DNA from: Acidovorax sp. RAC01
Lineage (GTDB): Bacteria > Pseudomonadota > Gammaproteobacteria > Burkholderiales > Burkholderiaceae_C
NCBI RefSeq assembly: GCF_001714725.1
Contig: NZ_CP016447.1
Span: forward strand, 1,689,001-1,753,000
Length of the DNA stretch: 64,000 nt
Reading direction: 5' to 3'
Shown: positions 15,588-24,466 of the stretch, piece after piece
Layout of the letters: every line of letters starts with the position of its first letter
How positions within the stretch are numbered: the first letter of the stretch is position 1
Notes under the pieces: model-generated
Seen by the model: the letters and a program-made list of their open reading frames with translations, nothing else
What the model was told of the DNA's origin: nothing
The model's database searches: none
Position numbers and translations under genes: made by a program

Positions 15588-18503
15588 ATGCAATTCATGA
15601 ACCAGCTCCCCTGCCCGGTCCTGGTCACGGACATGTTCGGGGCCATGCTCTCGCTGAACCTGCCCTTGCGCGAACTGGTGGGGACGGCGCCGGATGGTGC
15701 GGCGAGTTCGTCCATGAACAGCATCTTTCCCCCAGCCAGCCGCATTTTTCTGCAAACCCATGTGTGGCCCACCCTGCTGCGCGATGGACGCGTCACCGAG
15801 ATCCACCTGCACCTGATCGACGCCAGCGGGGCGCGCGTTCCGGTCATGGTCAATGCCCAGCCGGGTACGTGGGATGGCCAGCGTGCCCTGTTCTGGGTGC
15901 TGTTCGTCGCGCAGGAGCGCCACCATTTCGAGAACGCCCTGCTGCAGGCCCGCCGCCAGGCCGAAGGGTCGGCCACGGCGCTGGCGCAGAGCCAGCGCTT
16001 CATCCGCAACATTGCCGACACCATCCCGGGGCAGGTGGCCTACTGGGATGCCCAGCGCCATTGCCAGTTTGCCAACACGCATTACCTGGAGGCCCTGGGG
16101 CTGCCGGCCGATGCGGTGCTGGGCCAGCCGTTGCACAAGGTGCTATCGGCCGACATCCTGGAGCAGTCGCGGGCGCAGATTGACGCGGTGCTGCAGGGCG
16201 AGCCCCAGGAGTTCGAGCGCACCGTGTCGCTGCCGGATGGGGGCCGGGCCTACACGATGGTCTATTACGTGCCCGATGTGGTGGCCAGCCAGGTCATCGG
16301 ATTCTTTGTACAGATCAGTGACATCACCCGCCTGAAGGAAGTGGAGGGTGCGCTGCGGACCTCGCAGGCATTTTTGCAGCGCACCGGCGCGCTGGCGGGC
16401 GTGGGGGGCTGGGAGATGGACCTGCGCTCCGGCCGGCTGGCCTGGTCCGAGGGCGCGTGCCACGTGCACAACCAGCCCACCGGTTTTGAGCCGCGGCGCG
16501 ATGAATGGGTGGCGATGTATACGCCCGATTCCCGCCAGCGCATGGAGGCGGCGCTGGCCGGCGCCTTGCAGGGCAGCGATGGGTTTGACCTGGAACTGGA
16601 CATGCCCCAGCCCGACGGGCGGGTGCGCAGCGTGCGGGCCGTGGGCCTGGTCGAGCGTGCGCCAGACCGGCACGCGGCGCGCCTGGTGGGCGCTTTCCAG
16701 GACGTGACCGAGCGCCGCCGCATGACCCGGCAGCTGGAGGAGCAGCACGAGCTGCTGCGCGTGACCCTGCAGTCCATTGGCGATGCCGTCATCACCACCG
16801 ATTCCGACGAGACCGTGATGTGGCTGAACACCGTGGCCGAGCGCATGACCGGATGGCCGGCCGAGGAGGCGCGGGGGCGCCCGCTGGCGGAGGTGTTTCA
16901 CATCGTCGATGAGGCCTCAGACCAACGGATCGACAGCCCGGTGCAGGCCTGCCTGGCACGCTGCGAAACCGTGAGCCCCAGCCACAAGGCCGTGCTGCAC
17001 TCCCGGGGCGCTGGCGAGTTCGGTATCGAGGACACCGCCGCACCCATCCGCAACGACCGGGGCGAGGTGCTGGGCGCCGTGCTGGTGTTCCGCGACGTGA
17101 CCGAGCAGCGGCGGCTGTCGGGCGAGATGACCTACCGCGCCACGCACGATGTCCTGACCGGCCTCTTCAATCGGGGCGAGTTCGAGGTCCGGCTGCAGGC
17201 GCTGTGGGGCCGCGCGCGGCGCGATGGCTCGTCCCACGGCCTGCTGTTCATGGACCTGGACCAGTTCAAGCTGGTCAACGACAGCTGCGGCCACGCCATT
17301 GGCGACCATTTGCTGCAGCAGGTGAGCCGGCTGCTGGCAGACACCGTGCGCACGCGCGACACGCTGGCCCGCCTGGGCGGCGACGAGTTCGGCATCCTGC
17401 TGGAGGATTGCGACCCGGAGCAGGCCGAGCGCGTGGCGCAGAAGATCTGCGATCGCATGGACCAGTTCCGTTTTGTACATGCCGAAAAGCGCTTTCGCAT
17501 CGGCGTGAGCATTGGTCTGGTGCAGCTGGATGCCCGCTGGAGCAGCACGGCGGCGCTGCAGCAGGCGGCCGACACCGCCTGCTACGCCGCCAAGGAGGCG
17601 GGCCGCAACCGCGTGCACGTGTGGTTTGACACCGATGCAGCCGCCAGCGCGCGCCAGTTTGAGGTGGAGTGGACCGCGCGCATCGAACACGCACTCGATA
17701 CCGATACCTTCGTCCTGTTTGCCCAGCGCATCGTTGCGCAGCGCACCGGGGCAGGGGGGCTGCACGCCGAGGTGCTCTTGCGTATGCAGGCCGACGATGG
17801 CTCCCTGGTTCTGCCCGGTGCCTTCCTGCCGGCGGCAGAGCGCTTTCATCTGGTGTCCCGCATCGACCGGTGGGTGCTGGAGCACGTGATCCGCTGGGTG
17901 CGCGCCGAGCCCTTCATCGGCGACCTGCACACCCTGAGCGTCAACCTGTCGGGGCACTCGGTGGGCGACCGCGCCTTCCATGCCTGGGCCGTCGAGCGGC
18001 TGCGCGCTGCCGGGCCGGTGGTGTGCGCCAAGCTCTGCCTGGAGATCACCGAGACGGCCGCAGTCACCAACCTGACCGATGCCGTGGCCTTCATCGAACA
18101 GGTGCGCGGCGCGGGCGTGCGCGTGGCGCTCGATGACTTCGGGGCTGGCGCGTCATCGTTTGGCTACCTCAAGACACTGCCCGTGGACTACCTCAAGATC
18201 GATGGTCAGTTCATCCGCGACCTCATGACCGACGCCCTGGACCACGTGGCCGTGCGCTGCTTTGTGGACGTGGCCCAGGTCGTGGGGGTGCGCACCGTGG
18301 CAGAGTTTGTGGACCGCCCCGATGTGCTGGCGCGGCTTCAGGAAATGGGTGTGGACTACGCGCAGGGCTACCTCTTGCATCGCCCCGAGCCCCTGTCCAC
18401 CCTGCTCGAATCGTGGCGCGCCGCCGATGCGGCGCTCCACCCGCCAGCCCCTGCGTTCAGCGCGGCCGGTACATCCGGAACAGCTGCTCCGGCCCCACCG
18501 TGA
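15588..18503 (+). CDS. PAS-containing GGDEF-EAL cyclic-di-GMP signalling protein
   Basis: A 971-residue cytoplasmic protein with no membrane segment. Residues about 1-115 form a PAS of the kind found beside RsbQ-like hydrolases (PPASRIFLQTHVWPTLLRDG is a landmark). Three further PAS-like domains follow (about 135-255, 260-385, 390-510). The GGDEF domain has an intact GGDEF at residues 597-601 and an RxxD inhibitory site (RTRD) five residues before it. The EAL domain has EVL at residue 728 in place of EAL, but keeps NLSGHS, EITETA, DDFGAG, the YLKID lysine and AEFV. Both synthesis and hydrolysis of cyclic-di-GMP are therefore possible. The last 47 bases overlap the convergent gene. Confidence 0.92.
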   Translation: MQFMNQLPCPVLVTDMFGAMLSLNLPLRELVGTAPDGAASSSMNSIFPPASRIFLQTHVWPTLLRDGRVTEIHLHLIDASGARVPVMVNAQPGTWDGQRALFWVLFVAQERHHFENALLQARRQAEGSATALAQSQRFIRNIADTIPGQVAYWDAQRHCQFANTHYLEALGLPADAVLGQPLHKVLSADILEQSRAQIDAVLQGEPQEFERTVSLPDGGRAYTMVYYVPDVVASQVIGFFVQISDITRLKEVEGALRTSQAFLQRTGALAGVGGWEMDLRSGRLAWSEGACHVHNQPTGFEPRRDEWVAMYTPDSRQRMEAALAGALQGSDGFDLELDMPQPDGRVRSVRAVGLVERAPDRHAARLVGAFQDVTERRRMTRQLEEQHELLRVTLQSIGDAVITTDSDETVMWLNTVAERMTGWPAEEARGRPLAEVFHIVDEASDQRIDSPVQACLARCETVSPSHKAVLHSRGAGEFGIEDTAAPIRNDRGEVLGAVLVFRDVTEQRRLSGEMTYRATHDVLTGLFNRGEFEVRLQALWGRARRDGSSHGLLFMDLDQFKLVNDSCGHAIGDHLLQQVSRLLADTVRTRDTLARLGGDEFGILLEDCDPEQAERVAQKICDRMDQFRFVHAEKRFRIGVSIGLVQLDARWSSTAALQQAADTACYAAKEAGRNRVHVWFDTDAAASARQFEVEWTARIEHALDTDTFVLFAQRIVAQRTGAGGLHAEVLLRMQADDGSLVLPGAFLPAAERFHLVSRIDRWVLEHVIRWVRAEPFIGDLHTLSVNLSGHSVGDRAFHAWAVERLRAAGPVVCAKLCLEITETAAVTNLTDAVAFIEQVRGAGVRVALDDFGAGASSFGYLKTLPVDYLKIDGQFIRDLMTDALDHVAVRCFVDVAQVVGVRTVAEFVDRPDVLARLQEMGVDYAQGYLLHRPEPLSTLLESWRAADAALHPPAPAFSAAGTSGTAAPAPP

Positions 18504-19092
18504 AGTAGTCGGCCGGGCCGCCGCCGCGCAGGATGTGGCCCGCGTTGGCTGTGTCGTAGATGCCGTCTTTCAGCAGCGCGGTGTCGATGTGCACCGCCAC
18601 CACCTCGCCCAGCACCAGCCAGGTCTCCACCGCTGCGCCATCGGCGCCCTGCAGCTGCAGCACCTGCGTGCTGCGGCATTCAAAGGTGACCGGGCTTTCG
18701 GCCACGCGGGGCGGCGCCACCAGGGTGGAGGCCAGCGGGGTCAGGCCGGTCAGCGCAAACTCGCTCACCTCGGGCGGCACGGCGGCGCAGCTCTGGTTCA
18801 TCACCTCGGCCAGCTCGCGCGTGGCCAGGTTCCATACGAACTCGCTGGTCTCCTGCACGTTGCGCACCGTGTCCTTGTAGCCAATGCTGGCAAAGCCCAC
18901 GATGGGCGGCACGTAGTTGAAGGCGTTGAAGAAGCTGTAGGGCGCCAGGTTGGTGGCGCCCGCTGCGCTTTGCGTGGAGATCCAGCCGATGGGGCGCGGG
19001 CCCACGATGGCATTGAACGGGTCGTGCGGCAGGCCGTGGCCCTGGCGGGGCTGGTAGCTGTGCAGGGTGCGGTGGGGTGCTGGGGTGGTCAT
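18457..19092 (-). CDS. Flavin reductase-like FMN-binding protein
   Basis: A 211-residue protein of the DIM6/NTAB flavin reductase-like family (PF01613 type). Landmarks are NAIVGPRPIGWISTQSAAG, NLAPYSFFNAFNYVPPIVGF, VRNVQETSEFVWNLATREL and ESPVTFECRSTQVLQL. Members bind FMN as dimers and often act as reductase partners of oxygenases or as FMN-binding redox proteins; the substrate is unknown. The ATG at 19092 starts the family-like N-terminus; an upstream start at 19122 is possible. The 3' end overlaps the convergent GGDEF-EAL gene by 47 bases. Confidence 0.85.
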   Translation of the reverse strand: MTTPAPHRTLHSYQPRQGHGLPHDPFNAIVGPRPIGWISTQSAAGATNLAPYSFFNAFNYVPPIVGFASIGYKDTVRNVQETSEFVWNLATRELAEVMNQSCAAVPPEVSEFALTGLTPLASTLVAPPRVAESPVTFECRSTQVLQLQGADGAAVETWLVLGEVVAVHIDTALLKDGIYDTANAGHILRGGGPADYFTVGPEQLFRMYRPR

Positions 19093-19164
19093 GGCGGGGC
19101 GGTGTGTCTTGCAGGCTTGCACCTTAGCGGCATCCGGCCAGTGCTGCAGTCACCAGCATGCTGC

Positions 19165-19200
19165 AATGCTATATATTTAATAGCTATAAAGCCAATAAAT
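19165..19200. repeat. AT-rich dispersed repeat copy
   Basis: GCTATATATTTAATAGCTATA in a GC-rich spacer, sharing the TTTAATAG and ATAGCTAT words with the copies at 2486-2512 and 40624-40644. Confidence 0.4.
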
Positions 19201-19292
19201 ACATGCCGTAGCAGCCTAAACGATGCGTTTTTTGACGACCGTGCCGCTCGGAACGGCTCCAGCGGCGGCGCTGGCAAGGCTGCAGAGGGGCC

Positions 19293-20849
19293 TTAGCGCC
19301 CGCTGCCCTCGGTGGTGCAGATGCCCTGGCTGCGCGGCGGCACCGTGCACGCCATGCGAAACCGGGCGCTGAACTCGTCCTTGCCCATGCTGGAGCTGGA
19401 GCCCTCCAGCCAGGGGAGCTGAGTGCGCACGCGCTCCAGTGCGGCCCGCGCATCGGCTTCGCTGGCGCGGCCTTTTACCAGCACCCGGGTGCCATCGCTG
19501 GTCAGCTCGATCTGCGCTACCTGCACTTGCGGTGCCAGCACGGGCCGCAGCGCGGCCTCGATCTGCTGCTGCGTGTAGCTGCTGCCCGCAGCCGGCAGGC
19601 ACACGCTGCGCTCGCCCGGCGCGGCGCACAGAAAGTTCACCATCACGCGGTACTCCGCCACACCGGATTCGTTGCGCTGGATGCGGGCCACCTGCGCACT
19701 GCGCACCTCGCCCGACTGCTTGAGGTCCCGCGCGAAGTCGCGCACGGCCACCTCGTCCGGTGCGCGGCCTTCCAGCGCACCCCCGCCGTTCCAGAGGTCC
19801 ACCTTGCCGAGTGTCATGCCGGGGCGCAGCAGGGGCTGTAGCACGTCGGCCACGCGCTGGCGCGGGGATATGGGCGCTGGCGTGGGCGACGACGCAGAGG
19901 GCGATGCAGACCCTGCGGACGCAGCCGGCAGCGATGGCGCCGGGCCCGCCAGGCCCAGCACCTCGGCCCGCAGCGTGCGCGTGGTGTTCCGTATCTCATC
20001 GTTCATCGGTAGGGGGTTCACGCGCCCGGCCGGCACCTTGAGGGCCGCCACAGGGCCGTCGATCCAGATGGGGTATTCCAGCGCGATGCGGCCCGGCGCG
20101 CGCGCAGGCTGGTAGTAGCCCGCCTCTGTGTCGGCGCCAATGCGGATGGAAAACCGTGCCCCGGTCGTGGTGGCCGTCACACCTGCGTGGCGTGCCTCCA
20201 TGTCGTGGAACAGCAGGGCTGTGCTGGCCTGCGAACTGGCCAGCTGCAGCCACTGCACCTGGCCCGTGCCGCCCGCCACCACCGTGGCGTTGGACTGCAC
20301 GCTCAGCAGGCCCAGGCGCACGTCGTGAAACCACAGCTTTACGCCGTGGCTGGGGTTGACGTACATGCGCAGCACGGGCAGGTCTACCCGGTCAAACAGC
20401 AGCTTGAGGTTGTCCCCACGCAGCAGCAGCTCGTGGGCCGTGGCCAGTTGCAGCGTGAAGCACACGGCCGCGTTGTCGGCCCCCACCCGCGGTATGGCAG
20501 ACGCGCCGGTGGCAGCGCTGATCGTCACGTCATACGGCCGCGTCTTTGCATTGCGCTGGCGGTCCCCGCTGTAGCTGCTGTCGGCCACCCGAAACGTGCC
20601 GCTGCCCAGAAAGAGCCGGTTCTCGGGGCCGGACACCACGCGCACGGTGCAGTCGTTGGCAATGATGTGGACGTTTCGCAGGTTCCCCAGCAAGCCCGTG
20701 TCAGGGTCCCAGGGCCGCTCGCGCGCATCGCGCAGCAGGTTGGCGCGCTCGATGAGCGTCTCGGGCGTCACGTCCAGCGGTGCGGCGCTGGCGTGCACGG
20801 CGGTGGCACAGAGCAGCGCGCCAGCCAGGAGGGAGCGAAGGGGGATCAT
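19293..20849 (-). CDS. Secreted protein of unknown function
   Basis: A 518-residue protein with a Sec signal (LLAGALLCATAVHASAAP, cleavage near residue 22). Residues about 60-290 are beta-rich, with words like VHIIANDCTVRVVSGPENR, VRLGLLSVQSNATVVAGGTG and LQLASSQASTALLFHDMEA that resemble a right-handed repetitive or adhesin-like sheet. An Ala/Pro/Ser-rich linker follows, then two similar alpha-beta modules (about 345-420 and 435-500; KVDLWNGGGALEGRAPDEVAVRDF and VAQIELTSDGTRVLVKGR) resembling the small ring-forming or PilN-like fold. No family is recognised with confidence. An alternative ATG lies at 20861. It is 41 bases downstream of the araC-type gene. Confidence 0.6.
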   Translation of the reverse strand: MIPLRSLLAGALLCATAVHASAAPLDVTPETLIERANLLRDARERPWDPDTGLLGNLRNVHIIANDCTVRVVSGPENRLFLGSGTFRVADSSYSGDRQRNAKTRPYDVTISAATGASAIPRVGADNAAVCFTLQLATAHELLLRGDNLKLLFDRVDLPVLRMYVNPSHGVKLWFHDVRLGLLSVQSNATVVAGGTGQVQWLQLASSQASTALLFHDMEARHAGVTATTTGARFSIRIGADTEAGYYQPARAPGRIALEYPIWIDGPVAALKVPAGRVNPLPMNDEIRNTTRTLRAEVLGLAGPAPSLPAASAGSASPSASSPTPAPISPRQRVADVLQPLLRPGMTLGKVDLWNGGGALEGRAPDEVAVRDFARDLKQSGEVRSAQVARIQRNESGVAEYRVMVNFLCAAPGERSVCLPAAGSSYTQQQIEAALRPVLAPQVQVAQIELTSDGTRVLVKGRASEADARAALERVRTQLPWLEGSSSSMGKDEFSARFRMACTVPPRSQGICTTEGSGR

Positions 20850-20890
20850 GCTGCCGCCCATGGTACGGGCAAGCCCGGGCAGGGCGACGT

Positions 20891-21814
20891 TCAGAGAGAG
20901 GGCTCGGGCTGCTGCTGCCCCAGAAACCGCCCCGGCGGCTGCCCCACCGACTTGCGCACCATGGCGCTGAAGGCGCTGGCGCTGTAGCCCAGCTCGGCCG
21001 CGATCTGGCCCATGGGCATGCGCCCCGCAGCCAGCGACACCGCCTTGGCCAGGATGACCTGCTGGCGCCACTGCGTGAAGGTGCTGCCCAGTTCCGAGCG
21101 GAACAGCCGCGCCACGGTGCGCGGGCTGGCGCCCGTGTCGTGCGCCCAGGCCGCCAGCGTGTCGTGGCGGGTGGGGTCGGCCAGCACGGCCTCGCACAGG
21201 TGGCGCAGGCGCTTGTCGTGTGGCAGGTCCACGCCCAGCTTCACGGCGGCGGCGCGGGCCAGCTCGTCGCGGATGAGTGCGCTCAGGTGCTGCTCGCGCA
21301 GCAGCGTGGCCGCGGCCGGGGCGGTGTCGCCATCGGGCTCGGTGGGCATCTCGCGCACCAGGGCGCGCAACAGGTCCGACACCTCCAGCACCCGGCACTG
21401 GCGCCAGGCGTCGTCACCCGCACCGACACGGTCGTCGGCCGCGCCCAGTGCCTGCGGGCCACATCGGCCCGGGGGCTGGTGAAAGTACAGGGTGCGCAGG
21501 TCGGCGTCTTCCACCATGGTCACCGCGTGCTCCACGCCGGGCGGAATCCACAGCGCGCGCGATGGCGGCACGATGAACGTGCCGTTGTTCACCGTGAGGC
21601 GGATGACGCCCGTGGTCGATATGGCCACCTGCGCCCACGGGTGGCTGTGCGGCATCACCTGCGTGTCGGCGGCCAGCATGCGCAGCTTGGCCCGCACCGG
21701 GCGCGCATGGGTGGGCACAAACAGCTCGGGCGTGAGCGAGCCCACGCAGGCACGCTCGTGCCGCGCGGGCGGCACGACATCGGGGGCAAAGTGCCGGGGT
21801 GTGGGGGTTGGCAT
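20891..21814 (-). CDS. AraC-family transcriptional regulator
   Basis: A 307-residue regulator with an N-terminal cupin sensor (HSHPWAQVAISTTGVIRLTV, then RALWIPPGVEHAV) and a C-terminal double helix-turn-helix (LAAWAHDTGASPRTVARLFRSE, and IAAELGYSASAFSAMVRKSVGQPPGRF). It is divergent from the MFS transporter gene, 65 bases apart, which suggests it regulates that transporter, the common arrangement for this AraC subtype. The ligand is unknown. Confidence 0.9.
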   Translation of the reverse strand: MPTPTPRHFAPDVVPPARHERACVGSLTPELFVPTHARPVRAKLRMLAADTQVMPHSHPWAQVAISTTGVIRLTVNNGTFIVPPSRALWIPPGVEHAVTMVEDADLRTLYFHQPPGRCGPQALGAADDRVGAGDDAWRQCRVLEVSDLLRALVREMPTEPDGDTAPAAATLLREQHLSALIRDELARAAAVKLGVDLPHDKRLRHLCEAVLADPTRHDTLAAWAHDTGASPRTVARLFRSELGSTFTQWRQQVILAKAVSLAAGRMPMGQIAAELGYSASAFSAMVRKSVGQPPGRFLGQQQPEPSL

Positions 21815-21879
21815 GTTTGCGACAAAGTTTGGCTGTCTATCGTAAACCTGCCGGGGCGTGGCTGCCTAAGATCAGGCGC

Positions 21880-23157
21880 ATGAATGCTTCTCACCCCAGC
21901 AGCGCCACCAGCAGCGCCAGCGCAGTCCCCCTGCGGCAGGACGCGCGCACCATCGGCCTCATCGGCCTGGCCCATGGCAGCTCGCACTTTTTCCACATGC
22001 TGCTGCCACCGCTGTTTCCGTGGCTCATCGGCGAGTTCGGCTTTTCGTATTCCGAGCTGGGCCTGCTGGTGTCGGTGTTCTTCGTGATCTCGGGCGTGGG
22101 GCAGGCGCTGTCGGGTTTTCTGGTGGACCGCGTGGGCGCACGGCCGGTGATGTTCTTTGCGCTGTCGTGCTTTACGGCCGCAGGCGTGGCGGCCGGCACG
22201 GCGCAGGGCTACACCGGGCTGCTGCTGGCGGCGGCCCTGGCGGGGCTGGGCAATGCGCCCTTCCACCCGGTGGACTTCACCATCCTGAACAAGCGCGTGT
22301 CGCCCCAGCGGCTGGGGCACGGGTTCTCGGTGCATGGCATCAGCGGCAACCTGGGCTGGGCCACGGCGCCGGTGTTCATGGCGGGCATTGCGACGGCCAC
22401 GGGCTCGTGGCGCATGGCCTGCCTGTGCGGCGCGGCGCTGGCGGCCATGGTCCTGGCCATCATGGTCTGGAACCGCGACGCGCTGGACGACCGCCAGGGC
22501 GCCTGGGCGCACCAGGCCAAGGGCGGTGCGGCGGCCGCCACGCCCGAACACCCCATGGCCTTCCTCAAACTGCCTTCGGTGTGGCTGTGCTTTTCGTTCT
22601 TCTTCTGGAGCACCTGCGCGCTGAGCGCCATCCAGAGCTTTGCCAGCCCGGCCCTGCAGTCCATGTACGGCCTGCCGCTGAGCCTCACGGCCATGGTCGT
22701 CACCGGCTACATGCTGTGCGGCGCTGTGGGCATGCTGGTGGGCGGCTTCCTGGTGGGGCGCGTGCAGCGGCTGGAAAAGATCATTTCGGTGTGCCTGCTG
22801 GGCTCGGCCGCACTGCTGGTGGTGGTGGCCTCGGGCGTGCTGCCCGGCGTGGCGGCGCTGGCAGTGGCGTCGCTGGCGGGGCTGGGCACCGGGCTGGCGG
22901 GCCCCTCGCGCGACATGCTCATCAAGCGCGCCGCCCCGCCCGGCGCCACGGGCCGTGTGTACGGCACCGTGTATTCGGGGCTGGACCTGGGCTTTTGCCT
23001 GGCCGCCCCCGTGTTCGGCGCCATGCTGGACAAGGGCATGACCGCAGGCATCTTCTACGGCTCGGCCTTCACGCTGGCGCTGAGCGTGGTGTCGGCCGCG
23101 CTGGTGGGCGTGGGCGTGGCGGCCCGGGCGTCGCGGCCGGTGGCATCGGCCGCCTGA
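21880..23157 (+). CDS. MFS transporter, fosmidomycin-resistance (Fsr) type
   Basis: A 425-residue, 12-helix major facilitator. It has GLIGLAHGSSHFFHMLLPPL near residue 30, matching the conserved start of the Fsr-type family, and GQALSGFLVDRVGARPVM, the MFS motif A region between helices 2 and 3. The cytoplasmic loop lies near residues 200-215. It probably exports small molecules by proton antiport; the drug cannot be predicted. The ATG at 21880 is preferred over upstream in-frame starts because the upstream region overlaps the divergent araC promoter. Confidence 0.85.
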   Translation: MNASHPSSATSSASAVPLRQDARTIGLIGLAHGSSHFFHMLLPPLFPWLIGEFGFSYSELGLLVSVFFVISGVGQALSGFLVDRVGARPVMFFALSCFTAAGVAAGTAQGYTGLLLAAALAGLGNAPFHPVDFTILNKRVSPQRLGHGFSVHGISGNLGWATAPVFMAGIATATGSWRMACLCGAALAAMVLAIMVWNRDALDDRQGAWAHQAKGGAAAATPEHPMAFLKLPSVWLCFSFFFWSTCALSAIQSFASPALQSMYGLPLSLTAMVVTGYMLCGAVGMLVGGFLVGRVQRLEKIISVCLLGSAALLVVVASGVLPGVAALAVASLAGLGTGLAGPSRDMLIKRAAPPGATGRVYGTVYSGLDLGFCLAAPVFGAMLDKGMTAGIFYGSAFTLALSVVSAALVGVGVAARASRPVASAA

Positions 23158-23263
23158 AGCCGGGCCTCGCCGCAGCCTGCGTGGTTTGCGGCGTTGTGTT
23201 GCAATCGCGCGGCGTCCGCGCTCCGCGTGGGCACTGCCACTTTTTCTCCAGGAACCCCCACCC

Positions 23264-23776
23264 ATGACCTCAGCCACCTACAACGCCAGCATTCCCGTGT
23301 TCCGCCAGATGCTGGGCTCGCTCAACGACGTGCTCGCCAAGACCGAGGCCCACGTTACCGCCCGCAAGATCGAGCCCGACGCCCTGCTGCAGGCCCGCCT
23401 GTTCCCCGACATGTTCCCCCTGGCCCGGCAGGTGCTGATTGCCTGCGACTTCGCCAAGGGCGTGGCCGCCCGGCTGGCCGGTGTGGAAGTGCCTTCGTTT
23501 CCCGATACCGATCGCCCCGGCTTTGCCGACCTGACCGAACGCATCGACACCGTGCTGGCCTTCATCGACGGCCTGCCCGTCGAGGCCTTTGCCGACGCCG
23601 CCACGCGCCAGATCACCATCCAGCCCGGCACGCCGCGCGAAAAGCAGTTTGTGGGCGAGCACTACCTGCTGCACTACGGCCTGCCGCAGTTCTTCTTCCA
23701 CGTGAACGCCACGTACGCCATCGCCCGCCACAACGGCGTGGAGCTGGGCAAGCGCGACTACATGGGCAAGTACTGA
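23264..23776 (+). CDS. DUF1993 family protein
   Basis: A 170-residue protein with the DUF1993 pattern: SIPVFRQMLGSLNDVLAKTE, ARLFPDMFPLARQVLIACDFAKG, FADLTERIDTVLAFIDGLP, GEHYLLHYGLPQFFFHVNATYAIARHNG and a YMGKY end. These are DinB-like four-helix bundle proteins of unknown function; some homologues lie in detoxification contexts. The ATG at 23264 fits the family N-terminus; an AGGA lies about eight bases before it. Confidence 0.88.
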   Translation: MTSATYNASIPVFRQMLGSLNDVLAKTEAHVTARKIEPDALLQARLFPDMFPLARQVLIACDFAKGVAARLAGVEVPSFPDTDRPGFADLTERIDTVLAFIDGLPVEAFADAATRQITIQPGTPREKQFVGEHYLLHYGLPQFFFHVNATYAIARHNGVELGKRDYMGKY

Positions 23777-23803
23777 GCGCGGGAGGGCCTTGCGTGCCGC
23801 CGG

Positions 23804-24277
23804 CTACTGTGCGTAGCCCAGCGGCAGCGCGGTGGTGAACTTGATCTCTTCCATCGCAAAGCTTGAGCTCACGTCCGACAGCGCCACCGCTGCCGTGAGC
23901 CGCTTGTACACCGCGTCGTACGCGCGGATGTCGGGCACCACCACGCGCAGCAGGTAGTCCACGTCACCGCTCATGCGGTAGAACTCCACGATTTCGGGGA
24001 TGCCCATCACCACGTCGCGCAGGGTCTCGAACCACTGCTGGTGGTGCTGGTTGGTTTTGACGGCCACGAACACCGTCACCCCCACATTCACCTTGTGCGG
24101 GTCCACCAGGGCCACATGGCGCGTGATGTAGCCTTTCTCGCGCAGCCACTGGATGCGCCGCCAGCATGGCGTGTTCGACAGGTTCACCGCATCGGCCAGT
24201 TCGGCCAGCGGCGTCTCGGCGTTTTGTTGCAGCAGATGGAGCAGCTGGCGGTCGATGGAATCCAGATTCTGTTTCAT
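23804..24277 (-). CDS. Lrp/AsnC-family transcriptional regulator
   Basis: A 157-residue regulator with the Lrp helix-turn-helix at the N-terminus (LDSIDRQLLHLLQQNAETPL, LADAVNLSNTPCWRRIQWLR) and a C-terminal RAM ligand domain (VNVGVTVFVAVKTNQHHQQW, IVEFYRMSGDVDYLLRVVVPD). It is divergent from ggt, 189 bases apart. By position it may respond to an amino acid and control gamma-glutamyltransferase; this is inference. Confidence 0.92.
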   Translation of the reverse strand: MKQNLDSIDRQLLHLLQQNAETPLAELADAVNLSNTPCWRRIQWLREKGYITRHVALVDPHKVNVGVTVFVAVKTNQHHQQWFETLRDVVMGIPEIVEFYRMSGDVDYLLRVVVPDIRAYDAVYKRLTAAVALSDVSSSFAMEEIKFTTALPLGYAQ

Positions 24278-24466
24278 GGCGATTTGGGGAAATGGTTTCT
24301 CTTATTGGGCGCGAAACGGGAAATAAAAGCAAAACGATTTTCATCACTTGGTCACATACTTGATTGACCTGCAAGCCCGCGTGCACCCATCCTTGCGCGG
24401 CGGGCAAGGCCCCCTGCCGAACCCGGCCCGCACGGTTTTTCACCACCCCTTCAAGGATCTTCATCC

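Noticed and set aside
23690..23720. TTCTTCCACGTGAACGCC as a second parS
   Set aside because: Only the central CACGTG core matches; the outer halves of the palindrome are wrong.
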